From: Candidatus Dormiibacterota bacterium
GTDB lineage: Bacteria > Chloroflexota > Dormibacteria > UBA8260 > Bog-877
Assembly (NCBI GenBank): GCA_003164475.1
Contig: PLTL01000288.1
Span: 3,459 to 17,758, forward strand
Direction of reading: 5' to 3'
DNA: 14,300 nucleotides
In this document: positions 7,482-14,300 of the stretch, one piece after another
Layout of the letters: each line of letters opens with the position of its first letter
How positions within the stretch are numbered: position 1 is the first letter of the stretch
Made by a program: the position numbers and the translations under genes
Notes under the pieces: generated by a model
Database searches by the model: none
Seen by the model: only the letters and a program-made list of their open reading frames with translations
What the model was told of the DNA's origin: nothing

Positions 7482-9488
7482 ATGGCTTACGAGGCAACCC
7501 TTCCGGTGCGGCCCGGTGTCGCCACCCGGCACTCCCCCGAGTACCGGACCGGCTACCTGACGTTCAGCCGCAGCTACACGGTGAACGTCACCCACCGCTG
7601 CCTGCGCCGCTGCGGCTACTGCGAGTACCGGACGGACGAGGGTGGTCTGATCAGTCTCGACGAGGTCGACCAGCACCTGGAGCAGGCGGCCCGACACCAC
7701 TGCCGCGAGGTCCTGGTGATGGCCGGAGAGCAGCCCTGGCGGCTGCCGGACCTGGGCCTTGCCGATGAGGATGCCTTCGTGGATTTGGTCGAGGAGATCT
7801 GCCGGCGGGCGATGAGACGGGGCCTGCTGCCCCATACCAACGTGGGGCTCCTGAGCCGCTCCAGCCTGGCTCGGCTGCAGCCCTGGAACGTCTCGATGGG
7901 GCTGATGCTGGAGACCGCTACCGATGCGCTGCGGGCCCACGGCATGGGCGGGGGAAAGCGCTACCGGGAGCGGCTCGCCCACCTGGACGCGGCCGGCGAG
8001 CTGGGCATCCCTTTCACGACCGGCATCCTGGTCGGGATCGGGGAGACCGAGGCCGACCAGCGCCGCGCCCTGGAGCTCATCGCCGGCTCCCATCTCCGCC
8101 ACCACCACATCCAGGAGGTGATCGTCCAGAACTTCATCCCCAAACCGGGGACTCCGATGGCCGACCAGCCGGGGCCAGACCCGGACACCTTCCGGGCCGC
8201 AGTTGAGATGGCGCGGAAGATCCTCCCCGAGGACGTGGCGGTCCAGGTGCCCCCCAACCTCAATTTCGGGAACTGGCCGGAGCTCGTCCAGGCCGGCGCT
8301 CGGGACCTGGGTGGCGTCTCCTGGGACGGCGACTCGGTCAGCCCCGCCTACGGCTGGCCTGCCGAGCCCGAGCTGGCAGCCAGGGCGAGGACCATCGGTT
8401 ACCGGCTCCAAGAGCGTCTCCCCGTCTACCAGGAGTCGCTGGCGGACCTGCGGCCGGCCGCCGACCGGTTGCGCCAGGAGCTGGTCGGGGACGAGGTCAC
8501 CTACGTCGTCAACCGCAACCTCAACATCAGCAACGTCTGCGTAGGGACCTGCAAGTTCTGCGGCTTCCGGCGGGGCTCACTGACCGCCAAGGGCGCCTAT
8601 TTCCACGACCATGACACCCTCTTCGCCAAGATCGCCGACGGGATTGGGCGCGGAGCCACCGAGATCTGCATGCAGTCCGGGCTCACCCCCCGACTCAACC
8701 TCGCCTTCTACGACCGGCTCTTCCGGGAGATCAAGCAGCGCTGGCCCACCCTTCACCTGCACGCCCTGTCCCCCGAGGAGATCCGCTACCTCTCTCAGGA
8801 GTCCGGGCGCTCGGTCGCGGACGTTCTCCGCCAGCTCCAGGACGCCGGGCTGGGCACCCTGCCCGGGACCGCCGCCGAGATCCTGGTGGAGGAGGTGCGC
8901 CGCATCCTCTGCCCCGAGAAGCTCAGCGCCGAGGAGTGGGTGGAGGTGGTCCGGACCGCTCACGAGGTGGGGCTCAAGACCACCTCGACCATCATGTACG
9001 GGCACATCGAGACCCCCTGGCACCGGCTCCGCCACCTCGAGGTGATCCGCAATCTGCAGCGGGAGACCGGGGGCATCACCGAGTTCGTGCTCCTGCCCTT
9101 CCAGGTGGAGAACAACACCCTGGGCAAGTACTTCGGCATCCGCCAGCCGATCACCCTGCAGGACTCGCTGCGCTTCACCGCCTTCTGCAGGCTCTACTTC
9201 GGCAGCGACATCCCCAACATCCAGACCAGCTGGGTCAAGCTCGGCGCCGATGGGGTGGCGGAGTCGCTCCGCTGGGGGGCGAACGACTTCGGCGGGACCC
9301 TGATGGAGGAGTCGATCACCCGGCTGAGCGGCGCCAACCACGGCCAGAACTTGGAGCCCGATCAGATCGAGGCCGCCATCCGCCGGGTGGGCCGGATTCC
9401 CCGGGAGCGGGACACCACCTACGGCCGGGTCGTCCGGCGGCCACGCGACCTCGACCTGGTCGCCGCCGGCACCCCATCGCCCAGCTGA
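7482..9488 (+). CDS. fbiC: FO synthase, fused CofG-CofH (F420 biosynthesis)
   Basis: Makes 7,8-didemethyl-8-hydroxy-5-deazariboflavin, the chromophore of coenzyme F420, from tyrosine and 5-amino-6-ribitylaminouracil, using two radical SAM centres. The N-terminal CofG half (about 1-330) has the CX3CX2C cluster motif at Cys 40, 44 and 47, plus NVSMGLMLET, GIPFTTGILVGIGE and IQEVIVQNFIPK. The C-terminal CofH half (about 340-655) has the second CX3CX2C at Cys 353, 357 and 360 in NISNVCVGTCKFCGFRRG, plus TTSTIMYGHIETP, FVLLPFQVENNTLGKYFG and IPNIQTSWVKLG. At 668 residues it is compact; actinobacterial FbiC proteins are usually nearer 850, mostly from longer ends and linker. Both clusters and both domains are complete. 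It follows the Cys/His-rich gene by 38 nt. No other F420 gene (fbiA, fbiB, fbiD) is in the window. Confidence 0.97.
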   Translation: MAYEATLPVRPGVATRHSPEYRTGYLTFSRSYTVNVTHRCLRRCGYCEYRTDEGGLISLDEVDQHLEQAARHHCREVLVMAGEQPWRLPDLGLADEDAFVDLVEEICRRAMRRGLLPHTNVGLLSRSSLARLQPWNVSMGLMLETATDALRAHGMGGGKRYRERLAHLDAAGELGIPFTTGILVGIGETEADQRRALELIAGSHLRHHHIQEVIVQNFIPKPGTPMADQPGPDPDTFRAAVEMARKILPEDVAVQVPPNLNFGNWPELVQAGARDLGGVSWDGDSVSPAYGWPAEPELAARARTIGYRLQERLPVYQESLADLRPAADRLRQELVGDEVTYVVNRNLNISNVCVGTCKFCGFRRGSLTAKGAYFHDHDTLFAKIADGIGRGATEICMQSGLTPRLNLAFYDRLFREIKQRWPTLHLHALSPEEIRYLSQESGRSVADVLRQLQDAGLGTLPGTAAEILVEEVRRILCPEKLSAEEWVEVVRTAHEVGLKTTSTIMYGHIETPWHRLRHLEVIRNLQRETGGITEFVLLPFQVENNTLGKYFGIRQPITLQDSLRFTAFCRLYFGSDIPNIQTSWVKLGADGVAESLRWGANDFGGTLMEESITRLSGANHGQNLEPDQIEAAIRRVGRIPRERDTTYGRVVRRPRDLDLVAAGTPSPS

Positions 9489-9579
9489 GCTCCTGCTCCG
9501 GACCCGGTTGGAGCCGAGCCGGCCCGGTGGCGCCTGGCTAGCCCCCGTCCAGCGGGGCGTTCCCCTCAGGCCCGCTGGC

Positions 9580-9585
9580 TAGAAT
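9580..9585 (+). promoter_or_regulatory. -10 element upstream of the recJ leader ORF
   Basis: TAGAAT matches five of six -10 consensus bases. The first in-frame start of the 13-codon leader (GTG 9595, ATG 9598) lies 9-12 nt further on, so the transcript would be nearly leaderless. The -35 region is poor (TTCCCC at 9560 is only 14 nt away). Confidence 0.4.
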
Positions 9586-9597
9586 CGAGTCGCGGTG

Positions 9598-9639
9598 ATG
9601 CCTCCCGGCGGACGGTTCGCGAGCAAGGTCCGGGGATGA
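9598..9639 (+). CDS. Short leader ORF (13 codons) abutting recJ
   Basis: ATG at 9598 (or the in-frame GTG at 9595) opens MPPGGRFASKVRG and stops with TGA at 9637-9639, one base before the TTG start of recJ. Its start follows a TAGAAT -10 element by about one helical turn. The arrangement suggests leaderless translation followed by reinitiation at recJ. It is far too short to judge by composition, and the peptide resembles nothing I know. Confidence 0.3.
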   Translation: MPPGGRFASKVRG

Positions 9640-9640
9640 G

Positions 9641-11338
9641 TTGAAGCGCGCCCCCCGGGAGTGGGTGCTCCCCGCGACGGAGCTGGGCCGTACCGGATCG
9701 GCGTTCGAGCGGGTGGCCAGGGCCCGAGGAACGACTCCAGCGCTGGCCCGGGCGGCCGCGAGCGCCACCGGTGAGGAGCACGATCCCCAGCTGCTCTCGG
9801 ACATGGACCAGGCGGTCCGCCTGGTCCGTGAGGCCATCAGGTCGGGGGAGACGATCGCCGTGTACGGCGACTACGACGCAGATGGTGTCAGTGCCTGTGC
9901 TCTGCTGGTCCGCTCGCTGCAGGCGGCCGGCGTCGAGCCGATCCCGTACATCCCAGAGCGCGAGTCCGAGGGCTATGGGCTCAACCGGGAGGCGCTGGTT
10001 GAGCTGCGGCGCCGGGGAGCCGGGCTGGTGATCACTGTGGACTGCGGCACCACCGCGGTGGATGTGGTCCGGGAGCGTCCCTCCGGGCTGAGGCTGGTCA
10101 TCACGGATCACCACCTTCCCCACCGCCAGGACGGCTCCGCGGTGGTCGAGCTGGCCCCGGCCGACGCGCTGGTCAATCCCCAGCGGCCCGACGATCGCTA
10201 TCCCTTCAAGGGGCTGGCGGGAGTCGGGGTCGCCTACAAGCTGGTGCGCTCCCTGGAGGCGGCCGGCGCCGTGCCCCCAGGGACCGCCGCGGACCAGCTG
10301 CCGCTGGTGGCGCTGGGCACCGTGGCGGACATGGTGCCACTCCAGGATGAGAACCGGTGGCTGGTGCGCCAGGGCCTCGCCACGTGGCGGGAGCGAGCAC
10401 CTCTGGGGCTGCGCCGACTGGCCCAGGGGGCGGGAGTCGATGGAACCCCCACCAGCTCCGACCTGGCCTTCGGCCTGGCTCCCCGGATAAACGCCGCCGG
10501 GCGGCTTGACAGTGCCTGGCTGGCCCTGCGCTGCTGCCTCGCCGAGGAGGCTGCGGAGGCGGAGGAGTCGGCCGGCCGGTTGGAGACCCTGAACCGCTCC
10601 CGACGTGACCTGCTGGCCACCGCCCTGGAGGAGGCCCGGGCTACAGTGGCCATCATGGCGGACGACCTGGCGGTGATCGCCCTGGGCTCCCCCGCCCTCG
10701 CCCCCGGGGTCGTCGGCCTAGTCGCAGGCCGGCTGGCCGAGGAGTACGGCCGGCCCGCTTTCATCTACAGCCGATCCGGCGAAGAGTGGCGGGGCTCGGG
10801 CCGGGGCGTGCCCGGGCTCAACGTGGTCGAGGCCCTGCGGCGGTGTGGCGCGCTGCTCTCGAGGTACGGCGGCCATCAGGGCGCCGGCGGGTTCAGCCTG
10901 GTGCCTGGCGAGGCGGCGGCGGCGGACTTCGAGGCCGCGCTGGCCCTGGCGGTGCGCGACCAGCTCGGCGACCGCTCCCCCAGCCGGACCTTCCCGGTGG
11001 ACGCCGAGGTGGGGCTGGGAGAGTGCGACCTGGCGCTGGCGGAGGATCTGCTCCTGCTCCAGCCCTGTGGTACCGGCAACCCCGCGGTGCTCCTGTGCGC
11101 CAGCGGCTGCACGGTGGTGCGCACCGACCGGCTGGGCCATTCCGGTGGTCACCTCAAGTTGATGCTGGCGGATGCCACAGGAACCGCCGAGGCGGTCAGC
11201 TTCAATCGCCCCCAGCTCCGGGCCCATCTCCCCCACGGACGCCGCGTGGATGCGCTCTTCGAGCTGGAGGTGTCCCGCTGGCGGGGCCGCCGCAAGCCGC
11301 AGCTGCTGCTCAGAGACCTCAGACCGGCCCGAAGCTGA
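9641..11338 (+). CDS. recJ: Single-stranded-DNA-specific exonuclease RecJ
   Basis: 565 residues, the usual core length. RecJ degrades single-stranded DNA 5' to 3' in recombination and repair, with manganese or magnesium in a DHH active site. Motif I is VYGDYDADGVS (about 75-84), followed by ITVDCGTT (131-138) and the DHH motif ITDHH (154-158). Then come the linker helix region (ALGTVADMVPL, APRINAAGRLD) and the DHHA1 domain with GSGRG and GGHQGAGGFSL (about 385-420). A C-terminal OB-like domain covers about 455-560. The start is TTG at 9641: no ATG or GTG lies in frame between it and the in-frame TGA at 9596-9598, and the protein begins like other RecJ proteins (REWVLPATEL). GGGGA lies just upstream. 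Translation may be coupled to the leader ORF. Confidence 0.95.
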   Translation: MKRAPREWVLPATELGRTGSAFERVARARGTTPALARAAASATGEEHDPQLLSDMDQAVRLVREAIRSGETIAVYGDYDADGVSACALLVRSLQAAGVEPIPYIPERESEGYGLNREALVELRRRGAGLVITVDCGTTAVDVVRERPSGLRLVITDHHLPHRQDGSAVVELAPADALVNPQRPDDRYPFKGLAGVGVAYKLVRSLEAAGAVPPGTAADQLPLVALGTVADMVPLQDENRWLVRQGLATWRERAPLGLRRLAQGAGVDGTPTSSDLAFGLAPRINAAGRLDSAWLALRCCLAEEAAEAEESAGRLETLNRSRRDLLATALEEARATVAIMADDLAVIALGSPALAPGVVGLVAGRLAEEYGRPAFIYSRSGEEWRGSGRGVPGLNVVEALRRCGALLSRYGGHQGAGGFSLVPGEAAAADFEAALALAVRDQLGDRSPSRTFPVDAEVGLGECDLALAEDLLLLQPCGTGNPAVLLCASGCTVVRTDRLGHSGGHLKLMLADATGTAEAVSFNRPQLRAHLPHGRRVDALFELEVSRWRGRRKPQLLLRDLRPARS

Positions 11339-11415
11339 ACCAGCCCAACTATTCTTCAAGGGGTGGTGGGAGCCGGGACCGCCGGCCCCGCCAGGGCAGC
11401 GATGGAGGGACGCAG

Positions 11416-12102
11416 ATGGCGGGCCGAATGGTCGAGTTCTCCAGCAACGGCAGCACGGCCACGGGCTACCTCAGCACCCCGGCCGGCGGTTCCGGGCCGG
11501 CTCTGGTGGTGGTCCAGGAGTGGTGGGGACTCATCGACCAGATCAAGCGCACGGCCGACCGCTTCGCCGCCGAGGGCTTCGTCGCCCTGGTGCCCGACCT
11601 CTACCACGGTCGGGTGATCGGGCTCCAGGAGGCGGGCGAGGCTGGCAAGGCGATGATGGCCCTGGACGAGGGCAGGGCCCTCCAGGAGCTGTGCGGTGCG
11701 GTGGACTACCTGCTCAGCTCCGGCGAGGCCACCGGTGATCTGGTGGGGACCGTGGGCTACTGCATGGGTGGCGCCCTGGCGGTGACCCTCGCCGCGAGCC
11801 ACGACCGGGTGGGGGCAGCGGTCTGCTTCTACGGGATCCCCAGCCCGGAGACCGACCTGAGCCGGATCGCCGGCCCCGTCCTGGGGCACTTCGGGGACCG
11901 CGATGAGTTCGCCTCGCCCGATGAGGTCCGCAAGTTCGCCGAGATGCTCGAGGCCGCCCAGGTCCCGCACGCCTTCCACACCTACCCGGGCGGTCACCAT
12001 GCCTTCACCAACGAGGACCGTCCCGAGGTCTACGACGCGCCGGCCACCAGGCTCTCGTGGGAGAGGACCCTCAAGTTCCTCCGCACCAGCCTCACCCCGT
12101 AG
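11416..12102 (+). CDS. Dienelactone hydrolase family alpha/beta hydrolase
   Basis: 228 residues from ATG 11416, with GGAGGGA (11404-11410) 5 nt upstream. The catalytic triad of the family is complete: Cys 116 in GYCMGG (the nucleophile elbow), Asp 163 in GDRDEF and His 195 in YPGGHHAF. Glu 35 in VVVQEWWG corresponds to the residue that tunes the nucleophile. No signal peptide is present, so it is cytoplasmic. The canonical enzyme opens dienelactone to maleylacetate in chlorocatechol breakdown, but most members have other or unknown ester or lactone substrates, and no aromatic catabolism gene is nearby. It follows recJ by 77 nt and may be transcribed with it or separately. Confidence 0.93.
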   Translation: MAGRMVEFSSNGSTATGYLSTPAGGSGPALVVVQEWWGLIDQIKRTADRFAAEGFVALVPDLYHGRVIGLQEAGEAGKAMMALDEGRALQELCGAVDYLLSSGEATGDLVGTVGYCMGGALAVTLAASHDRVGAAVCFYGIPSPETDLSRIAGPVLGHFGDRDEFASPDEVRKFAEMLEAAQVPHAFHTYPGGHHAFTNEDRPEVYDAPATRLSWERTLKFLRTSLTP

Positions 12103-12150
12103 GCGCGGCTGCGGGGCCCGGTCCGCCGCTCGCGGAGCTGCGCCGCGCCT
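12101..12150 (+). terminator. Long-loop dyad at the end of the hydrolase gene
   Basis: AGGCGCGGC (12101-12109), overlapping the TAG stop, pairs perfectly over 9 bp with GCCGCGCCT (12142-12150). The 32-nt loop holds a smaller CCGC-TC-GCGG hairpin (12125-12134). No T-run follows. It lies in the gap between convergent genes. Confidence 0.35.
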
Positions 12151-12190
12151 TCCCCAGGGCCTCGGCGCCGCTCTCCAGGTCCCGGTCCGA

Positions 12191-12211
12191 GATGGCAGGG
12201 CACCTGCCATC
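12191..12211. terminator. Perfect 9-bp hairpin between convergent genes
   Basis: GATGGCAGG (12191-12199) and CCTGCCATC (12203-12211) pair perfectly around a 3-nt GCA loop. The hairpin lies in the 148-nt gap between the hydrolase gene (+) and yggS (-), 40 nt from the yggS stop, so it could stop transcription from both sides. It lacks T-runs, as is common in very GC-rich genomes. A regulator binding site is less likely here because no promoter faces it. Confidence 0.55.
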
Positions 12212-12250
12212 AGCCGACCATCCCACGGCGCCCAACTTGCGGCCCCGAGC

Positions 12251-12949
12251 TCAGGCCGGATGCAGCTCCCGCTCGCCGAAGAGAAGGCTTCCAATCCGCA
12301 CCCGGGTGCTGCCCTCGGCGATCGCGTCTCGGAAGTCCGCGCTCATTCCCATGCTGAGGGTGGGCAGCGCCCGACCGCCCCGTGCGACCAGCCGCTCGGC
12401 GAGGCCGTGGCAAGCAGCGAAGGCCCGCCTCCCCTCTCCCGGGGCCGCCACCGTCATCAGCCCCTGCACCGCGATCCCCTCCAGCGTCAGCAGTTCCTCC
12501 CAATCCCGCTCCAACCGGTCCGGCTCGAACCCGTTCCGGCCGGGGAGCTGGGTGAGGTCCACCTCGCAGAGCACGATCAGGGGCCCGCTGCCCGCCCTCG
12601 CTGCCGAGAGCAGTCTCGCCAGCTTCAGGCTGTCCAGGCTCTCGATCCACCGGAAGAGGCTGGCGGCTCGACGAGCCTTGTTGCGTTGCAGGTGGCCGAG
12701 CAGGTGCCAGCTGACCGGCCCCGCCCCGGCCTGGCGGAGCCACCTCTCCTTGGCGGCGCATTCCTGGACGTAGTTCTCCCCCAGGGATTGGAGGCCGGCC
12801 GCGGTCGCCTCCAGCACCAGCTCCGGGGGCTGGCCCTTGGTAACCCCCAGCAGTTCGACGCTGCCCTCGGCGCGGCCGGCCTGGCGCTCGGCCGAGCGGA
12901 TCTCGGCGACCAGCGCAGCCAGCCGCTCCTCCACAGCCGGCCCGCTCAT
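12251..12949 (-). CDS. yggS: YggS/PROSC family pyridoxal-phosphate-binding homeostasis protein
   Basis: 232 residues. This family binds pyridoxal 5'-phosphate in a single TIM barrel, has no known catalytic reaction, and buffers B6 vitamers and amino acid pools. The cofactor lysine is Lys 38 in LLGVTKGQPPE. Other family motifs are LGENYVQE (57-63), WHLLGHLQRNKAR (81-93), LSMGMSADFRDAI and GSTRVRIGSLLFGER near the C-terminus, which contact the phosphate. It starts with ATG at 12949 overlapping the nrdR stop by 4 nt (ATGA), so the two genes are co-transcribed and probably translationally coupled. In actinobacteria and relatives the gene is often near cell division genes; here it is with nrdR instead. 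Confidence 0.95.
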   Translation of the reverse strand: MSGPAVEERLAALVAEIRSAERQAGRAEGSVELLGVTKGQPPELVLEATAAGLQSLGENYVQECAAKERWLRQAGAGPVSWHLLGHLQRNKARRAASLFRWIESLDSLKLARLLSAARAGSGPLIVLCEVDLTQLPGRNGFEPDRLERDWEELLTLEGIAVQGLMTVAAPGEGRRAFAACHGLAERLVARGGRALPTLSMGMSADFRDAIAEGSTRVRIGSLLFGERELHPA

Positions 12950-13446
12950 CGGGTGCGGCGTCGGGCCGGGGACGGGGCCGACTCTTCCTGAGGGGCGCCC
13001 CGGAGCAGGTGGTCGATCTCGTTGCGGACCTCGGAAACGTCCCGGAAGGAACGGTAGACCGAAGCGAAGCGCACGTAGGCGACGTCGTCCAGGAGGCGCA
13101 GGTGCTCCATCACCAGCTCGCCCACCTCGACGCTGGGCAGCTCGGAGTGTCCCCGGCCGCGCAGCTCGGCCTCGATCTCCTCCACCATCTGGGAGATCCG
13201 GGAGGGGGAGATGTCCCGCTTCTTGCAGGCGTTCATCAGGCCTTGGAAGAGCTTGGCCCGGTCAAAGTCCTCGCGGCGCCCGTCCTTCTTGACGATGTAG
13301 AAGGGGATCGACTCGATCCGCTCGTAGGTGGTGAAACGCTTCCCGCAGCTGTTGCAGGCGCGCCGGCGCCGAATCGCCTCACCGGTCTCCGAGTCACGGG
13401 AGTCCACGACCCGGAGGTCGTCGTGGTTGCAGTATGGGCAGCGCAC
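12946..13446 (-). CDS. nrdR: Transcriptional repressor NrdR of ribonucleotide reductase genes
   Basis: 166 residues from GTG 13446. NrdR represses ribonucleotide reductase genes when its ATP-cone binds dATP. The zinc ribbon is complete: Cys 3, 6, 31 and 34 in MRCPYC and ACNSCG. The ATP-cone domain covers about 47-137 (VKKDGRREDFDRAKL, GLMNACKKRDIS, LRLLDDVAYVRFASVYRSF). The start at 13446 is preferred over the in-frame GTG at 13452: GGAG lies 5 nt upstream of 13446, and the protein then begins MRCPYC as relatives do. A short Arg/Ser/Pro-rich tail follows the ATP-cone. It is the first gene of a two-gene operon with yggS, and no ribonucleotide reductase gene is in the window. Confidence 0.97.
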   Translation of the reverse strand: MRCPYCNHDDLRVVDSRDSETGEAIRRRRACNSCGKRFTTYERIESIPFYIVKKDGRREDFDRAKLFQGLMNACKKRDISPSRISQMVEEIEAELRGRGHSELPSVEVGELVMEHLRLLDDVAYVRFASVYRSFRDVSEVRNEIDHLLRGAPQEESAPSPARRRTR

Positions 13447-13501
13447 GCTCACTCCAAATCGAATGTCTCGGCCTACCCCGAGATCTGGGGGTTCGGCGCG
13501 A

Positions 13502-13522
13502 ATTGTATACCCTATCTTGTGC
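13502..13522 (-). promoter_or_regulatory. NrdR-box-like operator overlapping the nrdR promoter
   Basis: Plus-strand bases 13507-13522, ATACCCTATCTTGTGC, match about 11 of 16 positions of the NrdR-box consensus acaCwATATaTwGtgt as I remember it. On the minus strand the site runs into TATACAAT (13509-13502), a good -10 element about 50 nt upstream of the nrdR start. A repressor bound there would block the promoter, consistent with autoregulation. NrdR normally uses two boxes about three helical turns apart. A second CTTGTGC lies at 13545-13551, 29 nt away, but the full 16-mer there matches poorly. Confidence 0.45.
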
Positions 13523-13670
13523 CTTCTTTGAGCCGGACCGCTGACTTGTGCCCGACCTGCTGCGGGCCGACTGCGGAGTGGGACCGGGCCGCGTGAGTCG
13601 GGCCCAAGCGGTGGGATCCAGTGCGCCCCGAAGGCTCCCGAAGGCGGCTAGTGTCCCGCTCTGCTCGCGG

Positions 13671-14300
<630 letters not shown>

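Noticed and set aside
8577..9341. A 254-codon minus-strand frame antisense to the CofH half of fbiC.
   Set aside because: Shadow of a strongly conserved coding region; no motif and no start signal of its own.
11356..12294. A 312-codon minus-strand frame antisense to the dienelactone hydrolase gene.
   Set aside because: The sense strand encodes a full catalytic-triad enzyme with a good ribosome binding site; the antisense translation has no family features.
13447..13452. GTG at 13452 as the nrdR start.
   Set aside because: The GGAG sequence would touch this codon, whereas it is correctly spaced for GTG 13446, which also gives the family-typical MRCPYC beginning.

Overview
The window is GC-rich, high-GC-codon DNA from a bacterium whose position I can only bracket. 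A single-chain CofG-CofH (FbiC) F420 enzyme, NrdR next to a YggS protein, an ECF sigma factor with a membrane partner, and apparently SD-less or TTG/GTG starts would fit Dormibacterota, Chloroflexota or Actinomycetota. No 16S or other decisive marker is present. Most genes are ordinary housekeeping genes; the unusual material lies at 900-7440.

Layout. 1-760 (+): 3' part of a biotin carboxylase gene (accC-like). 894-3789 (-): an ECF sigma factor gene followed, with an 8-nt overlap, by a 774-aa single-pass membrane protein whose ectodomain reads as Ig-like / beta-propeller / NTF2-like / Ig-like. This is probably a sigma factor with a non-classical anti-sigma or sensor. A possible autoregulatory ECF promoter lies upstream. 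3997-4823 (+): a decayed purB (adenylosuccinate lyase) with an intact ribosome binding site, N-terminus and C-terminal third, but large internal deletions, a frame change and a lost catalytic His. 4963-5841 (+): a four-TM protein with two cytosol-type zinc ribbons on a Pro-rich tail. 5842-6720: about 880 bases with no recognisable gene, ending in a plausible promoter and a small dyad.

6721-9488 (+): an unrecognised Cys/His-rich protein, then fbiC, which makes the F420 chromophore. 9595-11338 (+): a 13-codon leader ORF abutting the TTG start of recJ (5'-3' single-strand DNA exonuclease). 11416-12102 (+): a dienelactone hydrolase family protein with a complete catalytic triad.

12251-13446 (-): nrdR and yggS in a 4-nt-overlap operon, converging on the dienelactone hydrolase gene across a gap with two strong dyads. 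An NrdR-box-like sequence overlaps the likely nrdR promoter. 13671-14300 (-): the C-terminal two thirds of an aldo/keto reductase running off the window.

No tRNA, rRNA, CRISPR array, integrase or recognisable transposase was seen. The main candidates for follow-up are the sigma/membrane-sensor pair, the zinc-binding protein in front of fbiC, and the purB relic.
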